From: Pseudobacillus wudalianchiensis
Lineage (GTDB): Bacteria > Bacillota > Bacilli > Bacillales > Domibacillaceae
DNA: 64,000 nucleotides
Direction: 5' to 3'
NCBI RefSeq assembly: GCF_001685015.1
Contig: NZ_MAYT01000002.1
Coordinates: 95,221 to 159,220 of the forward strand
Shown here: piece by piece, positions 1-10,134 of the stretch
Layout of the letters: every line of letters begins with the position of its first letter
Numbering within the stretch: the first letter of the stretch is position 1
The notes under the pieces: generated by a model
What the model saw: the letters and a program-made list of their open reading frames with translations, nothing else
Databases searched by the model: none
What the model was told of the DNA's origin: nothing
Position numbers and translations under genes: made by a program

Positions 1-148
1 TCTAACCATACTGTTAATATTTCCAAACTGTTGTGGCGCATGCACACAGAAGTATTCTAATCAAGAGGAAGGGGGTTTTTCTTGTTTAATAATCACCTTT
101 GTCTTTTCAAGAATACAATAAGTTAAAAACCTCTAAGGGTGGATCATG

Positions 149-766
149 ATGGCTATTACATTACCGGTAAACACGTACACTGTTAAAGTGGGCGGCAGTC
201 CAAACAAAACAGTTTTTTATCCTCAACTATTTAGGATGCAAAATCAAGAGGTAGAAAGATCAATAAATCGCACTATTAGGGAGCGAAATCAGCAGCTGAT
301 AAATGAGCAAATTGGGAATATGCCTTCATCAGTAGAAGAAATGATCGGATATTATGAAATTAAGAACAACCAGCGTGAAGTTTTGAGCCTATCACTAATC
401 AATTACACTTATCACTATCACGCAGCTCATGGCATGACGTATATAAAGTCTTTAACATTTGATCTGAGAACAGGAAGGCTCTATCAATTAAAAGATTTAT
501 TTAAGCCGGGAAGTGATTATGTAAAAAGGCTCTCTGTCTTAATTGATAAGCAGATCAAACAACGAAATATCCAGCTGCTCAACGGCTTCACAGCTATCCG
601 TCCAGATCAAGATTTTTATATTGCTGATAAGACACTGGTCATCTATTTTCAGCTCTATGAAATCACTCCCTACGTTGTTGGTTTTCCAATGTTTCCGATA
701 TCTATATTTGATCTAGAGGACATTGTAGATGAAAACGGTCCCCTTGGACGAATGGCTGCGTCATAA
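149..766 (+). CDS. DUF3298/RsiV-C-like domain protein
   Basis: The 205-residue product has the look of DUF4163/DUF3298 proteins (the fold of the RsiV extracellular domain). It has an N-terminal stretch with YPQL and many Asn/Gln/Arg, a central YHYHAAHG segment, and a C-terminal run containing LVIYFQLYEITPY and GFPMFPI, typical of the DUF3298 end. No signal peptide or membrane segment is visible, so it is probably cytoplasmic or spore-associated rather than an anti-sigma factor. Two ATGs stand in tandem; the second (149) is chosen because AGGGTGGA lies 5 bases upstream. It appears monocistronic. The molecular role is unknown. Confidence 0.75.
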   Translation: MAITLPVNTYTVKVGGSPNKTVFYPQLFRMQNQEVERSINRTIRERNQQLINEQIGNMPSSVEEMIGYYEIKNNQREVLSLSLINYTYHYHAAHGMTYIKSLTFDLRTGRLYQLKDLFKPGSDYVKRLSVLIDKQIKQRNIQLLNGFTAIRPDQDFYIADKTLVIYFQLYEITPYVVGFPMFPISIFDLEDIVDENGPLGRMAAS

Positions 767-836
767 AGAGGAGAATCAATTTTAAAAGCAGGGTGCTGGA
801 AAAAACTGAAGGGAAATAAAGAGATCTCTATAAAAT

Positions 837-1331
837 TCACCAGCATAAAACGATGATTTTATAGGGAGTCGTTTGGGCAGGAATGCTTTTTGTGCTAGGA
901 CCATAGATGACAATGAGATTTCGGTTTGCAGGATTTTTAGAAAAAGCCTGCCCGTTTGTTAGGGAAATCTGGGTAAATGGAGAAAGGTTTAATTTTAATT
1001 GGCCATCGCGGCTCTCCAGCTGGCTGTTAAAGAAGTCTACTTTCACATTCTGAAGCGGATTAAGCTTTACCACAATAAGCGCTTGGTATTGCGGCGGGAA
1101 AATAAGCGGGACGGGTGCATTTGCATCGTAATAGCCGGTAACTTTATCCCCTGCAGCCACCATCGCATGGTCTACAAAGTACGTGGCAGGCGAAACAACA
1201 AAATTTATGATGGAGCCGGTCCCATCATCTATAGACATCAATTTATAGCAGCCTGCACCTGTATCATTTTGACTGCTCATCAAATCACTGATCATTGTAA
1301 TCGTCCCTGTGTATGACTTAAAATTGACCAT
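837..1331 (-). CDS. Conserved beta-rich hypothetical protein (OB-fold-like)
   Basis: The 164-residue product has no signal peptide or membrane segment. Its pattern of short hydrophobic strands separated by Gly/Asp turns (GTITMIS, DDGTGSIINFVV, GDKVTGYYD, PPQYQALIVV) suggests an all-beta, OB-like barrel; this is inferred from pattern only. The ATG at 1331 is preferred over the upstream in-frame ATG at 1346 because GGGAGGT sits 6 bases before it. It converges on the upstream DUF3298 gene and no clear terminator was found between them. I recognise the type as a conserved Bacillus protein but know of no function. Confidence 0.7.
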   Translation of the reverse strand: MVNFKSYTGTITMISDLMSSQNDTGAGCYKLMSIDDGTGSIINFVVSPATYFVDHAMVAAGDKVTGYYDANAPVPLIFPPQYQALIVVKLNPLQNVKVDFFNSQLESRDGQLKLNLSPFTQISLTNGQAFSKNPANRNLIVIYGPSTKSIPAQTTPYKIIVLCW

Positions 1332-1575
1332 TCTTATACCTCCCATGCTACTTCATTTCAAAATAATGTATGACAATTACCTAAAATGGTGAGAGGTGAT
1401 CTATACGGAGAACACTAAGAGCCAAGGGAAAATTTTTTTCCTCGGCTATTTGCCGTTTAAAAGGCGAAGGCAATTGTGTTCTAAATTATCTGAATATAGC
1501 TATTATTTTTATTTTTGAAAGATAATACCTTTATTTACATTGATTAATAAGTGTTTTTCTGAGAAAGACAGTTGT

Positions 1576-1590
1576 ATTTTTCTGAAAAAA
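1576..1590. promoter_or_regulatory. Possible CodY box in permease leader
   Basis: The bases ATTTTTCTGAAAAAA match the CodY consensus AATTTTCWGAAAATT at 12 of 15 positions. It lies about 210 bp before the amino acid permease start, in an AT-rich leader. CodY control of amino acid uptake is usual in Bacillus, but such matches also arise by chance in AT-rich DNA. Confidence 0.35.
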
Positions 1591-1799
1591 TATTATTATA
1601 GAATAAGAAGGTTTAAGGTCTAGATCGAAAAGAGGGAGATGAAAGTCCTTTCTATTTGTTTGGAGTGCCAGAAACAAGCAAGGAAATATTTTGGTATAGA
1701 TAAGAAGTGACGCTGGATGGATTCCTTCGATGTCAAAAAAGCGTATGTGTATGCCGCTTAAATTTTCGGCGATCGTTGGTAAAAGAGGAGGAAATAAAA

Positions 1800-3191
1800 G
1801 TGGCAAATAAAGAATTAAAGAGAGGCTTAGAGTCGCGTCACATTCAGATGATTGCTTTAGGCGGAACGATCGGTGTTGGTTTATTTATGGGTTCGGCCAG
1901 CACGATTCAATGGACAGGCCCATCTGTTATGCTGGCTTACGCAATTTCAGGTATTTTTATTTTTTTCATTATGCGTGCAATGGGAGAAATGCTGTATGTA
2001 GAGCCAAGTACAGGTTCATTTGCAACGTTTGGCTATAAATACATCCATCCATTGGCTGGGTATATTACGGCATGGAGCAACTGGTTTCAATGGGTGATCG
2101 TAGGCATGTCAGAAATTATTGCGGTTGGGGCGTATATGCAGTACTGGTTTCCGGATCTGCCTGCTTGGATTCCAGGCATGGTTGCTATGGTCATTCTCGG
2201 TGCAGCCAATTTAATTTCTGTTAAATCGTTTGGTGAGTTTGAATTTTGGTTTGCGATGATTAAGATTATTACGATTGTATTGATGATCATTGCGGGAATT
2301 GGGCTTATTTTCTTTGGAATCGGAAACGGCGGGGATGCGATCGGCTTATCCAATCTATGGAGACACGGCGGTTTTTTTGCGGGCGGCTGGTCAGGCTTTT
2401 TCTTTGCTTTGTCCCTCGTGGTAGCAGCTTATCAAGGTGTTGAATTAATAGGGATCACAGCAGGTGAAGCAAAAGATCCGCAAAAAACATTAACAAAAGC
2501 GATTCAAAGCATTATTTGGCGTATTTTAATTTTTTATATTGGTGCTATTTTTGTTATTGTGACGGTTTATCCGTGGGATCAATTAAGTTCTATTGGCAGC
2601 CCGTTTGTAGCGACCTTTGCCAAAGTAGGAATTACAGCGGCGGCCGCTTTGATTAACTTTGTTGTCATCACCGCTGCCATGTCTGGCTGTAACAGCGGTA
2701 TTTATAGTGCAGGCCGGATGCTTTATACATTAGGAGTGAATGGACAGGCACCTAAATTCTTTACGAAGCTGTCTCACAATGGTGTTCCATTAGTCGGCAC
2801 ATTTGGGGTGCTTATTGGTTTAGCGATCGGTGTTGTTTTAAGTTATATTGCGCCGGAAAATCTGTTCGTCTATGTCTACAGTGCCAGTGTACTTCCAGGC
2901 ATGGTTCCATGGTTTATTATCTTGATAAGTCAAATTCAATTCAGGAAAACAAAAGGAGCAGAAATAAAGAATCATCCGTTTAAAATGCCTTTTGCGCCGG
3001 TGTCGAACTATTTAACCATTGCCTTTTTGGTTATGGTATTAGTCGGTATGTGGTTTAATGACGACACACGTATATCGCTTATTGTCGGGATTGTTTTCCT
3101 TATCATGATGACCATTAGTTTTTATGTCTTTAAGATAGGTAAACATGTACCGTTAGAGGTTCAAGACGATCATGATCTGACAGATAAATAA
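1800..3191 (+). CDS. Amino acid permease (APC superfamily)
   Basis: The 463-residue integral membrane protein is a proton-coupled amino acid importer of the APC/AAT family (B. subtilis YbxG, AapA and RocE type). The N-terminus [18 protein letters not shown] is the family signature, with the unwound-helix motif GGTIGVGLF in TM1. About 12 hydrophobic segments follow, including [18 protein letters not shown] near residue 220, the conserved family motif. The GTG start at 1800 follows AGAGGAGG; the same frame is open 31 codons further upstream, but that stretch is cysteine and arginine rich and has no binding site. The substrate cannot be told from sequence. A possible CodY box lies upstream and a strong terminator follows. 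Confidence 0.93.
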   Translation: MANKELKRGLESRHIQMIALGGTIGVGLFMGSASTIQWTGPSVMLAYAISGIFIFFIMRAMGEMLYVEPSTGSFATFGYKYIHPLAGYITAWSNWFQWVIVGMSEIIAVGAYMQYWFPDLPAWIPGMVAMVILGAANLISVKSFGEFEFWFAMIKIITIVLMIIAGIGLIFFGIGNGGDAIGLSNLWRHGGFFAGGWSGFFFALSLVVAAYQGVELIGITAGEAKDPQKTLTKAIQSIIWRILIFYIGAIFVIVTVYPWDQLSSIGSPFVATFAKVGITAAAALINFVVITAAMSGCNSGIYSAGRMLYTLGVNGQAPKFFTKLSHNGVPLVGTFGVLIGLAIGVVLSYIAPENLFVYVYSASVLPGMVPWFIILISQIQFRKTKGAEIKNHPFKMPFAPVSNYLTIAFLVMVLVGMWFNDDTRISLIVGIVFLIMMTISFYVFKIGKHVPLEVQDDHDLTDK

Positions 3192-3233
3192 CTTCCTTTG
3201 TTAGAGTGTTGTAAAATAATAAAAGCAAATTTA

Positions 3234-3275
3234 AAAGAGGTGGATATCTATTAAGGTATCCACCTCTTTATTTGT
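3234..3275 (+). terminator. Rho-independent terminator after amino acid permease
   Basis: A perfect 13-bp stem (3234-3246 pairing with 3257-3269) with a 10-base loop is followed by a T-rich stretch, 42 bp after the permease stop codon. Confidence 0.9.
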
Positions 3276-3434
3276 CCCGCGGTACTTAAAGAGCGTCATC
3301 AACGAGTGAAAAGGGTATAATAAATTGGCAGAAGTAGACATTAAAACAGATAACATGATGTTTTTATGAGTATGGAGCGTGAGACATACATTTTTACTTA
3401 AATAAAAAACATTTATAAATAGAAAGGAGACGCT

Positions 3435-4901
3435 ATGACAAAGAGTAAAGAAACAGGATGGAGCTTCGACAACAGTTATGCCCGTCTGCCGAAATTATTT
3501 TTTTCTAGCACTAACCCAACGCCTGTGCAATCGCCGCAGTTGGTTATTCTTAATCATTCGTTAGCTGTATCGCTTGGATTAAAGGTAGATGAACTTCAAA
3601 GCAAGGAGGGCGTAGAAGTGTTTGCCGGCAATCAAATTCCTGAAGGAGCTTCACCACTTGCTCAAGCTTATGCCGGACATCAATTTGGACATTTTACTAT
3701 GCTGGGGGACGGCCGGGCTGTGCTGCTGGGTGAGCAAATAACGCCTGATGGTGAACGGTTCGATATTCAACTGAAGGGTTCGGGCAGAACGCCTTTCTCT
3801 CGTGGAGGAGATGGCCGGGCAGCACTTGGGCCGATGCTGCGCGAGTATATTATTAGTGAAGCGATGCATGCGCTTCGTATTCCGACTACTCGCAGCTTAG
3901 CCGTGGTGACAACGGGTGAAACGATCGCTCGAGAAACTGAGCTTCCTGGTGCCATTTTAACTCGTGTGGCAGCCAGCCATCTGCGTGTCGGCACTTTTCA
4001 ATATGTAGCCAATTGGGGAAAAGTAGAGGATCTCCGAACGTTGGCCGACTATGCATTAAAGCGTCATTTTTCTAATATTGAAGCTGACGGGAACCAATAT
4101 CTGTCACTGCTTCAAGAAGTGATCAAGCGCCAAGCTGAATTGATTGCTAAATGGCAGCTCGTTGGTTTTATTCATGGAGTGATGAACACGGATAACATGG
4201 CGATTAGCGGAGAAACGATTGATTATGGTCCTTGTGCCTTCATGGATACGTATGATCCTGCAACCGTGTTTAGTTCAATTGATGTCCAAGGCCGTTATGC
4301 CTATGGCAATCAGCCTTATATTGGCGGCTGGAACTTGGCGCGATTCGCGGAAACGTTATTGCCATTACTGAATGAGGACGAAGAGAAGGCTGTCGAATTA
4401 GCTCAAGAGGAGATGGAGAGCTATACTAAGCTGTATCAATCTAACTGGCTCGCGGGAATGAGAGCAAAGCTAGGATTATTTAACGAAGAGGCAGAGGATG
4501 AAGCTCTTATTAAAGACTTGCTAAGCATTATGCAAGAGAATAAGGCTGACTACACGAATACTTTCCGAGCCTTAACTCTCGGCACAACAGAGGATATATC
4601 CGCGTGTGGCACATCGAAGTTTGGTGAATGGAATAAACGCTGGCAAGCAAGGCTAGACAGGCAGCAGGAATCAAAAGACTCTTCTAAGCAGCTGATGCAA
4701 AAGAGCAATCCTGCGGTTATCCCAAGAAACCACCGGGTAGAGGAAGCGTTGGAAGCTGCGGTGGAACAAGGAGATTATAGCGTGATGGAAAAGCTTTTGA
4801 CTGTCCTTTCGAATCCCTATGCTTATTCTCCTGAGCAGAATGATTATACTGCACCGCCAGCGCCATCTAACCGCCCTTATCGAACTTTTTGCGGTACTTA
4901 A
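3435..4901 (+). CDS. selO: Protein adenylyltransferase SelO/YdiU
   Basis: The 488-residue protein belongs to the SelO/YdiU (UPF0061) family of pseudokinases that transfer AMP from ATP to protein Ser/Thr/Tyr residues. Visible family features are [18 protein letters not shown] (nucleotide-binding region), [18 protein letters not shown], the catalytic-loop equivalent [11 protein letters not shown] and the metal-binding DYGP. The C-terminus ends FCGT: a cysteine three residues from the end, where the eukaryotic proteins carry selenocysteine. The length is normal for the bacterial family. The ATG at 3435 follows AAAGGAGACGCT. In E. coli the enzyme is linked to redox stress; no partner gene is next to it here, and terminators flank it on both sides. 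Confidence 0.93.
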   Translation: MTKSKETGWSFDNSYARLPKLFFSSTNPTPVQSPQLVILNHSLAVSLGLKVDELQSKEGVEVFAGNQIPEGASPLAQAYAGHQFGHFTMLGDGRAVLLGEQITPDGERFDIQLKGSGRTPFSRGGDGRAALGPMLREYIISEAMHALRIPTTRSLAVVTTGETIARETELPGAILTRVAASHLRVGTFQYVANWGKVEDLRTLADYALKRHFSNIEADGNQYLSLLQEVIKRQAELIAKWQLVGFIHGVMNTDNMAISGETIDYGPCAFMDTYDPATVFSSIDVQGRYAYGNQPYIGGWNLARFAETLLPLLNEDEEKAVELAQEEMESYTKLYQSNWLAGMRAKLGLFNEEAEDEALIKDLLSIMQENKADYTNTFRALTLGTTEDISACGTSKFGEWNKRWQARLDRQQESKDSSKQLMQKSNPAVIPRNHRVEEALEAAVEQGDYSVMEKLLTVLSNPYAYSPEQNDYTAPPAPSNRPYRTFCGT

Positions 4902-4918
4902 TCGGCGGGCACCAAAAG

Positions 4919-4945
4919 AGAGAGAAATAATTCTCTCTTTTTTTT
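4919..4945 (+). terminator. Rho-independent terminator after selO
   Basis: An 8-bp stem AGAGAGAA/TTCTCTCT with a 4-base loop runs into a run of eight T, just after the selO stop codon. Confidence 0.85.
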
Positions 4946-5287
4946 ATGTGAAAAATAAAGAAGTATAACCAAAAAGGATGGTCTCTTTTGTTATAGATAG
5001 ATGGGGAATTTATTATAAAAATATAAAGAATAGTAACGGGAAGAGTGAATCATAAAGAGAGTCTATACACGATCATTATCTAAGCTTAGAGGCCTTTTTA
5101 TTGTAGTGTCTGAACTCCTCTGCCGCTGATTTACTCTTTTGGTATTTTTCAAAGTTCCCGATTTCTTGTATTCAATTCAATGGAACCTATGTACAATAGA
5201 GATAATAAATACACGTGATGAAAGTACTTGGGCCTTGGTATTACCATAAGGTTTATTTTATTATCCCTATGATTGGAGAACGTACAA

Positions 5288-7408
5288 ATGGTAAGGGAAC
5301 AAATGAGATATTCTCGTCTTGCAAATATCACAAGAGTGATTAATACAAAGTTAAACCTGCGTGAAGTGCTGGAGCATGTTACAAAGGCTATCTCTGAAGA
5401 AATTGTTCAATGCGATGCTGTCGGCATTTATTTACCTCAGGAAGATGGGACGTTCAGGGGATTTGTTGGAAAGCCTAATTTTATCAATGGAATGACGCTT
5501 GATAAGCAGGTGATCGATCCTGAGAAGGACTTACTCGCCAAAGAGGTGATTGAAACAAAGAGAACAATTTATATTCCTGACACCTCAAAGGATAACCGGC
5601 CGGATCAAAGGGCGGTGACCGCTTTTAAAATTAACTCCTTATTAGCTCTGCCTATCTCATTTGAGGAAGAGTTATTTGGGCTTGTATTTTTATTTAATTA
5701 TGGTACTTCCATGAACTTAAAAGAGTTTCAGATTCAAAGTGTTGAAGCTTATGTGAACATGGCTGCGGTAGCTATTCAAAATGCAAATAATTTAGCTCAA
5801 AAGGAGAATTTGATTGCAGAAAAGCAGTTACTGCTTGATGTGACACGTGAGTTATCGATGTGCTCCTCGGTACAGGAAAGCCTTAACACATGCTTTTTTT
5901 ATGTAGGAAAAGTGCTAGACAGCCATCATATAGCTGCCTATCTATTAGATCCGATAGATAAAAAAACAATAAAGACGATGCAGTTAAGCAAAGACAGCGA
6001 CTGGACAGAAGCGGAGTGGATGAACACTCATCATAATATTCGAATGGACCAGAACTACAAAGCGATCATCCAAGAAGTCATTAAGACTAAATATGCTATT
6101 TTGATCCCAGATGTTTGTGCAGACGAAAGGCTTGATCACGATGTTTGTGGGCATTTTAATATTCAAAGTCTGTTAATGCTTCCGTTTGTTTCTGTAGGAG
6201 AGGTATTGGGCGTAATAGCGGTTGTGAATTTAGAAGGGAAAGGCCGCCATTACTGTAACACTCAAATACAACTGGCCCAATCTGTTGTCGATGCCACTGC
6301 TCCTACATTTTCAAATTTACACTATATGGATCAGCTTGAAAGTATAGTAGAAGAGCGAACAAGGGAATTAGCGGCTGCTAATGAAAAATTGACAAGCGTC
6401 ATTGAAGGGATTACAGATGGTTTTTTTGCTTTAGACAAGGATTGGAACTTCATTTATGTTAATAAACACCAATTTCTACCGGAAAATAAAACAGCAAAAG
6501 ATGTGTTAGGTAAGAATATATGGAAGTTATTCCCTAAAGTTGTTGGTACAGTGATATATAAAGAATTCCAGCGGGCAATGCGAGAGCGGATTTCGGTACA
6601 ATTTGAGGTCTCATCGGTCTATGGGGAGTATTGGTACGAGATTGTTGCGTATCCGTACGATGAGGGGATTTGTTGTCTGTTTAAAAATGCAACGGAAAAA
6701 AAGAAATACGAGACAGAACTAAAACGATTATCCAGTTTGGATTTGATAGGACAAATGGCTGCCGGGATCAGCCACGAGATTAGAAATCCAATGACAACTG
6801 TACGTGGCTTCCTGCAATTATTGACCAAAGAAGGTGCCTTTAAAACTTACCATCATTACTTTCATTTAATGATTGAAGAGCTTGATCGTGCCAACTCGAT
6901 TATTACGGAGTTTCTCTCAATGGGTAATACAAAGACTTCTGATTTAGAGATGTTAGATTTAAATGCCATTATTCATGACATTACTCCTTTGATCAAAGTT
7001 GATGCATTCAGCCAAAATAAAATCATTGAAGTCGAAACGAATGAAATTCCAACGTTACTGCTAAATCGAAATGAAATACGGCAATTAATAATTAATCTGT
7101 ATCGCAATGGACTAGATGCTATGAGCAGCGGACAAGTCCTGACCATTAGAACCTATAAAGAAGGCGATGATTATATAGTTCTTACAGTAGAGGACCAAGG
7201 AGAAGGAATCCGTCCTGAAATATTAGAAAAGCTGGGTACTCCATTTTTTACAACAAAAGATAATGGAACAGGCTTAGGGCTAGGCGTTTGCTATGCAATT
7301 GCTGCCCGCCACAATGCAAAAATTGAAATTGAAACAGGATCAGAAGGCACCACTTTTTTAATTAAATTTAACTTGAATTGCTCTTCTAAAATGGGAAATA
7401 GGAAGTAG
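5288..7408 (+). CDS. Orphan sensor histidine kinase, GAF-GAF-PAS-HisKA-HATPase
   Basis: The 706-residue kinase is soluble (no membrane segment). It has two GAF domains (about 10-165 and 175-345), a short coiled linker (EERTRELAAANEKL), a PAS domain (about 365-465), a HisKA dimerisation domain with phospho-acceptor His about 496 in ISHEIRNPMTTVRGFLQLL, and a HATPase domain with N box (RNGLDA), G1 (DQGEGI) and G2 (GTGLGLGV). The H-box sequence is the form found in B. subtilis sporulation kinases (KinA-KinE) that feed Spo0F. No response regulator is adjacent, which supports a phosphorelay role. The ATG at 5288 follows TGGAGAA; an in-frame TTG five codons earlier overlaps that site and is rejected. 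Confidence 0.9.
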   Translation: MVREQMRYSRLANITRVINTKLNLREVLEHVTKAISEEIVQCDAVGIYLPQEDGTFRGFVGKPNFINGMTLDKQVIDPEKDLLAKEVIETKRTIYIPDTSKDNRPDQRAVTAFKINSLLALPISFEEELFGLVFLFNYGTSMNLKEFQIQSVEAYVNMAAVAIQNANNLAQKENLIAEKQLLLDVTRELSMCSSVQESLNTCFFYVGKVLDSHHIAAYLLDPIDKKTIKTMQLSKDSDWTEAEWMNTHHNIRMDQNYKAIIQEVIKTKYAILIPDVCADERLDHDVCGHFNIQSLLMLPFVSVGEVLGVIAVVNLEGKGRHYCNTQIQLAQSVVDATAPTFSNLHYMDQLESIVEERTRELAAANEKLTSVIEGITDGFFALDKDWNFIYVNKHQFLPENKTAKDVLGKNIWKLFPKVVGTVIYKEFQRAMRERISVQFEVSSVYGEYWYEIVAYPYDEGICCLFKNATEKKKYETELKRLSSLDLIGQMAAGISHEIRNPMTTVRGFLQLLTKEGAFKTYHHYFHLMIEELDRANSIITEFLSMGNTKTSDLEMLDLNAIIHDITPLIKVDAFSQNKIIEVETNEIPTLLLNRNEIRQLIINLYRNGLDAMSSGQVLTIRTYKEGDDYIVLTVEDQGEGIRPEILEKLGTPFFTTKDNGTGLGLGVCYAIAARHNAKIEIETGSEGTTFLIKFNLNCSSKMGNRK

Positions 7409-7427
7409 ATTTGAAGAAATTTATGAG

Positions 7428-7459
7428 TGAGCAGCATAAGTTATAGCTTATGCTGCTCA
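7428..7459. terminator. Bidirectional hairpin between kinase and tetR
   Basis: A perfect 13-bp stem (7428-7440 with 7447-7459) and 6-base loop lies between convergent genes; the plus side is followed by a T-rich stretch. Confidence 0.8.
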
Positions 7460-7469
7460 TCTTTGTTTA

Positions 7470-8081
7470 TTACTCTTTAACATGTAGCAATTGTTTCAGC
7501 ATTTTTATAAGAGTGACAAGCTGTTCCTTTGCTCCGCTCTCTGTATAGCCAATGAAGAGGACACTAACATTGAGGCCTTCTAAAGTTGAAACGATTAATT
7601 TGGCAAGAGAATCGAGAGGGACAGTTGGTTGAAATTCTCCATTTTTAATCCCATCTGCCAGCATGGCTTTTATCTGATCTCCAGCCTCTTTGTAGCGATC
7701 TTTCAAAATGGAAAGCCTTCCAGTTTCACGCCAGCTTGTCATAAAGAATTCGTATGCTGCTGGGATGAGACTGCTTTTAATAGTTTTAAGCATTTCATCT
7801 TGAACTAGAAGGTAGTCTTCAAGGCGCTTCCAGCTGCTCGTAGTTGCTGAATCATGTTGAGTAAGGGTATCGAGCTGGCTGCTCTTTTGCAGAAGCTCGA
7901 TAAACATTTCTTCTGTACTTGAAAAATAAGAGTAAAGCGCACCAAAGCTTATGCCGGCTTCTTCTTTAATATCTTTCATTGTAGTAGGTTCAAACCCTTT
8001 CCGTTGAAAGACTTCCATGGCAGAGTGCAGGATTTCTTGACGTTTCCGCTCTTTGTATTCCGCTGATACCTTCGGAGACAT
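7470..8081 (-). CDS. TetR/AcrR family regulator (YfiR-like)
   Basis: The 203-residue repressor has an N-terminal TetR helix-turn-helix: ILHSAMEVFQRKGFEPTTM followed by the recognition helix region GISFGALYSYFSSTEEMF. The remainder is the variable ligand-binding domain. The opening MSPKVSAEYKERK resembles B. subtilis YfiR. It is the second gene of a two-gene minus-strand unit, 60 bp after the beta-lactamase-like gene, so it probably represses its own operon through the paired palindromes at 10077-10129. The ATG at 8081 follows AAAGGGGGAGAAAA. The inducer is unknown. Confidence 0.9.
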   Translation of the reverse strand: MSPKVSAEYKERKRQEILHSAMEVFQRKGFEPTTMKDIKEEAGISFGALYSYFSSTEEMFIELLQKSSQLDTLTQHDSATTSSWKRLEDYLLVQDEMLKTIKSSLIPAAYEFFMTSWRETGRLSILKDRYKEAGDQIKAMLADGIKNGEFQPTVPLDSLAKLIVSTLEGLNVSVLFIGYTESGAKEQLVTLIKMLKQLLHVKE

Positions 8082-8141
8082 TTTTCTCCCCCTTTCTAAG
8101 ACATTACTCGCTTTTCACTTCGTAACGGCGCTCTCTTTTCA

Positions 8142-10055
8142 TTAGTTAAACCAATAACCGTACCATCTCCAGTAATATAAAAAGAGATAAAATCCAATGT
8201 TCACGCACAGGAAAACACTGTAATAAAGTTTAAAAGAAAATGAACGGTTTTGCCAATCTTTCACTGTGTTAAAAATATACAGAGCAAGTAGTGCCGTTGT
8301 GATGAGCGGGATTGTAAATTCGACTTTCATGTATGGTGTAATTCCTTGTACATAAGCTGGTACTCCCGAGGACATGCCAATAAATGCAACGGCAGGAGCC
8401 AACAAGAGCAGGAATGTTAAGTTTCCAGCTATGATCCCTCCCTCCAGCCTGCGCATTTTTTTGGTGTTTTTTTCAAGTAGCTGTTTTCTTCGCCGCCATG
8501 CTCGTATACCAGAATGAATGAGTGCCGCCGAAAAGAACAGTAGAAAGAAAATCAATAATCCGATCTGAAGTTTAATATTTTCATACCAGGATAACTTTTC
8601 AAAGGAGCTGTGATAGCCAGAACCGGAGAATAAATGTGTAACGCGCCCCTTTGCGTCCTCTTTAAAAGAAATGTATAATTCATCATCTATGCCTTTAAAT
8701 AATCCTTCTTCGACTTTTGCCATTTTTACGGCTTTCGTTACTCCGCCAAAAGGATCGATAAACAGTGGACGAACAGTTATCGTCCCATCCTCATTCGCTT
8801 GAACAATAAGAGGGGTAGCCAATGTTTGCAGTTTTGCAAATGTTGTGTCCGAGGCTTGCACATAATTGTACATGCCTTCAAATTTAACAACATCTTCTTT
8901 AGTGGTTAGGATCTTTTTCTCCGTCTTCTCTACGGGAAAATAGTAATCAAGAAAAGCAGATACAAGGTGATCAGCAAGTTCTTCACTATAAGAAGACACA
9001 AAGAGACCAAGCTTCTGATCAGGCCACAACACTAATTTGCTTTGGAATACTTCTGATTGCCCATCACGAATTAACGCCCGCTTGCTATTTTCAAAATGCT
9101 CAAATGAACCTAAGGCGACACCAGGCATATTTGGATGAGCCGTATAGGCTTGCGAAAGCATTTGATGAACAGTATTTTGATCTAATATGCTTTTGCCATT
9201 CTTTGTTTTTCCGCCGTTTAACAGCATAATCATAAATTGTGCTATATCATTTGCAGAGGCTTTTAATTCTCCGGCAGGCACAATATGAGAGTAAATCATT
9301 TTATTCTTTACGTACTGGCCATTTGACTTTATATACTCTGGTACATAATGCTTCTTTTGCTCTTCAGTAAGCACTTGATTAAAGTAACTGTGTTCCATGT
9401 GAAGCGGCTGTAAAAACTGCTTAGTCATATACGTTTCATAAGATTCTCCAGAAACATCTTCAATGATCGCTCCTTGTAATATCGAAGCTAAGTTTCCATA
9501 GGTGACCATCGTTCCTGGCGCTGTTACCTGGTGGAAGGACCCCCCTCTTAAATAAGCCATTAACGATTTTATGTCTTTAGAGTTCGTTGTTTTCAGTCCA
9601 ATGGAATCTTCTTGAAATCCGTCCGTATGCGTCAACAAATGGTAAGGAGTAAGCGGCTGAGAATAGGCATTAGGAACTTTTACAGACCTTAAATAAGTGT
9701 TGATATCTTTATTTAAAGACACTTTTCCCTCTTGCACCAGCTTCATTAACCCTGCCGCTGTCAGAAATTTTGTGACAGAAGCAACCCGAAAAGAAGAGGA
9801 TGCTGGATCAAAAGGAGCCTTCTTTTCTAAATCTCCGTACCCGTATCCTTTTGAAAAGATAATTTGATCGCCTTGCACAAGTGAAACGATCCCATTAGGA
9901 ATTCCCTGTTCCTTTATCTCTTTCTCAAAAAATTCATCAAAAAAAGCTTCTACTTTTTGATGATCTTGTAACGAAGGGGAAGAAGCAGCTGCAGCTATGT
10001 AATGTCCCGGCATGAACAAGAATAGAGCAAGGCAAATAAATAACTTTACTTTCAT
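8142..10055 (-). CDS. Serine beta-lactamase-like hydrolase with C-terminal membrane domain
   Basis: The 637-residue protein starts with a signal peptide (MKVKLFICLALFLFMPG, likely cleavage after the AAAA/SS region). It continues as a class C beta-lactamase/penicillin-binding-protein fold to about residue 380: nucleophile motif SVTK (Ser93, Lys96), a YGN motif near residue 187 and a C-terminal soluble linker. From about residue 510 there are four to five hydrophobic segments, so the enzyme is exported and anchored by its C-terminus. Family members hydrolyse peptides, esters or D-amino acid peptides; true beta-lactam resistance is not implied. The ATG follows AAAAGGAGG. It is the first gene of an operon with a TetR regulator. 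The substrate is unknown. Confidence 0.85.
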   Translation of the reverse strand: MKVKLFICLALFLFMPGHYIAAAASSPSLQDHQKVEAFFDEFFEKEIKEQGIPNGIVSLVQGDQIIFSKGYGYGDLEKKAPFDPASSSFRVASVTKFLTAAGLMKLVQEGKVSLNKDINTYLRSVKVPNAYSQPLTPYHLLTHTDGFQEDSIGLKTTNSKDIKSLMAYLRGGSFHQVTAPGTMVTYGNLASILQGAIIEDVSGESYETYMTKQFLQPLHMEHSYFNQVLTEEQKKHYVPEYIKSNGQYVKNKMIYSHIVPAGELKASANDIAQFMIMLLNGGKTKNGKSILDQNTVHQMLSQAYTAHPNMPGVALGSFEHFENSKRALIRDGQSEVFQSKLVLWPDQKLGLFVSSYSEELADHLVSAFLDYYFPVEKTEKKILTTKEDVVKFEGMYNYVQASDTTFAKLQTLATPLIVQANEDGTITVRPLFIDPFGGVTKAVKMAKVEEGLFKGIDDELYISFKEDAKGRVTHLFSGSGYHSSFEKLSWYENIKLQIGLLIFFLLFFSAALIHSGIRAWRRRKQLLEKNTKKMRRLEGGIIAGNLTFLLLLAPAVAFIGMSSGVPAYVQGITPYMKVEFTIPLITTALLALYIFNTVKDWQNRSFSFKLYYSVFLCVNIGFYLFLYYWRWYGYWFN

Positions 10056-10076
10056 CCATCATTCCTCCTTTTAAAA

Positions 10077-10096
10077 AAACGAGAGTACTCTCTTTT
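10077..10096. promoter_or_regulatory. Operator 1 of TetR-type regulator (promoter-distal)
   Basis: A near-perfect 20-bp palindrome with core GAGAGTACTCTC, matching the arms of operator 2 (AAACGAGA...TCTCNTTT) with one mismatch. It lies downstream of the -10 box of the beta-lactamase-like gene, near the predicted start of transcription. Its centre is 33 bp from that of operator 2, about three helical turns. Confidence 0.65.
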
Positions 10097-10104
10097 ATAA
10101 AGAT

Positions 10105-10134
10105 ATAATAAACGAGATATATCTCGTTTTTCAA
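10105..10134 (-). promoter_or_regulatory. Sigma-A promoter with operator 2 inside the spacer
   Basis: On the minus strand a TTGAAA -35 box (10129-10134) and a TATTAT -10 box (10105-10110) are separated by 18 bp. The spacer is filled by the perfect palindrome AACGAGATATATCTCGTT (10111-10128). An operator exactly between -35 and -10 is the classic arrangement for a TetR-family repressor, and the operon encodes one. Confidence 0.75.

Noticed and set aside
999-1316. A 105-codon plus-strand frame opposite the hypothetical gene at 837-1331
   Set aside because: It is a shadow; the minus-strand gene has the better binding site and a regular beta-strand pattern.
1531-1806. A 91-codon minus-strand frame before the amino acid permease
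   Set aside because: No binding site; it overlaps the leader and first codons of the permease and has biased composition from AT-rich DNA.
8142-10055. An antibiotic resistance beta-lactamase
   Set aside because: The large membrane domain and general family sequence fit an esterase/peptidase-like serine hydrolase; SxxK alone does not show beta-lactam hydrolysis.
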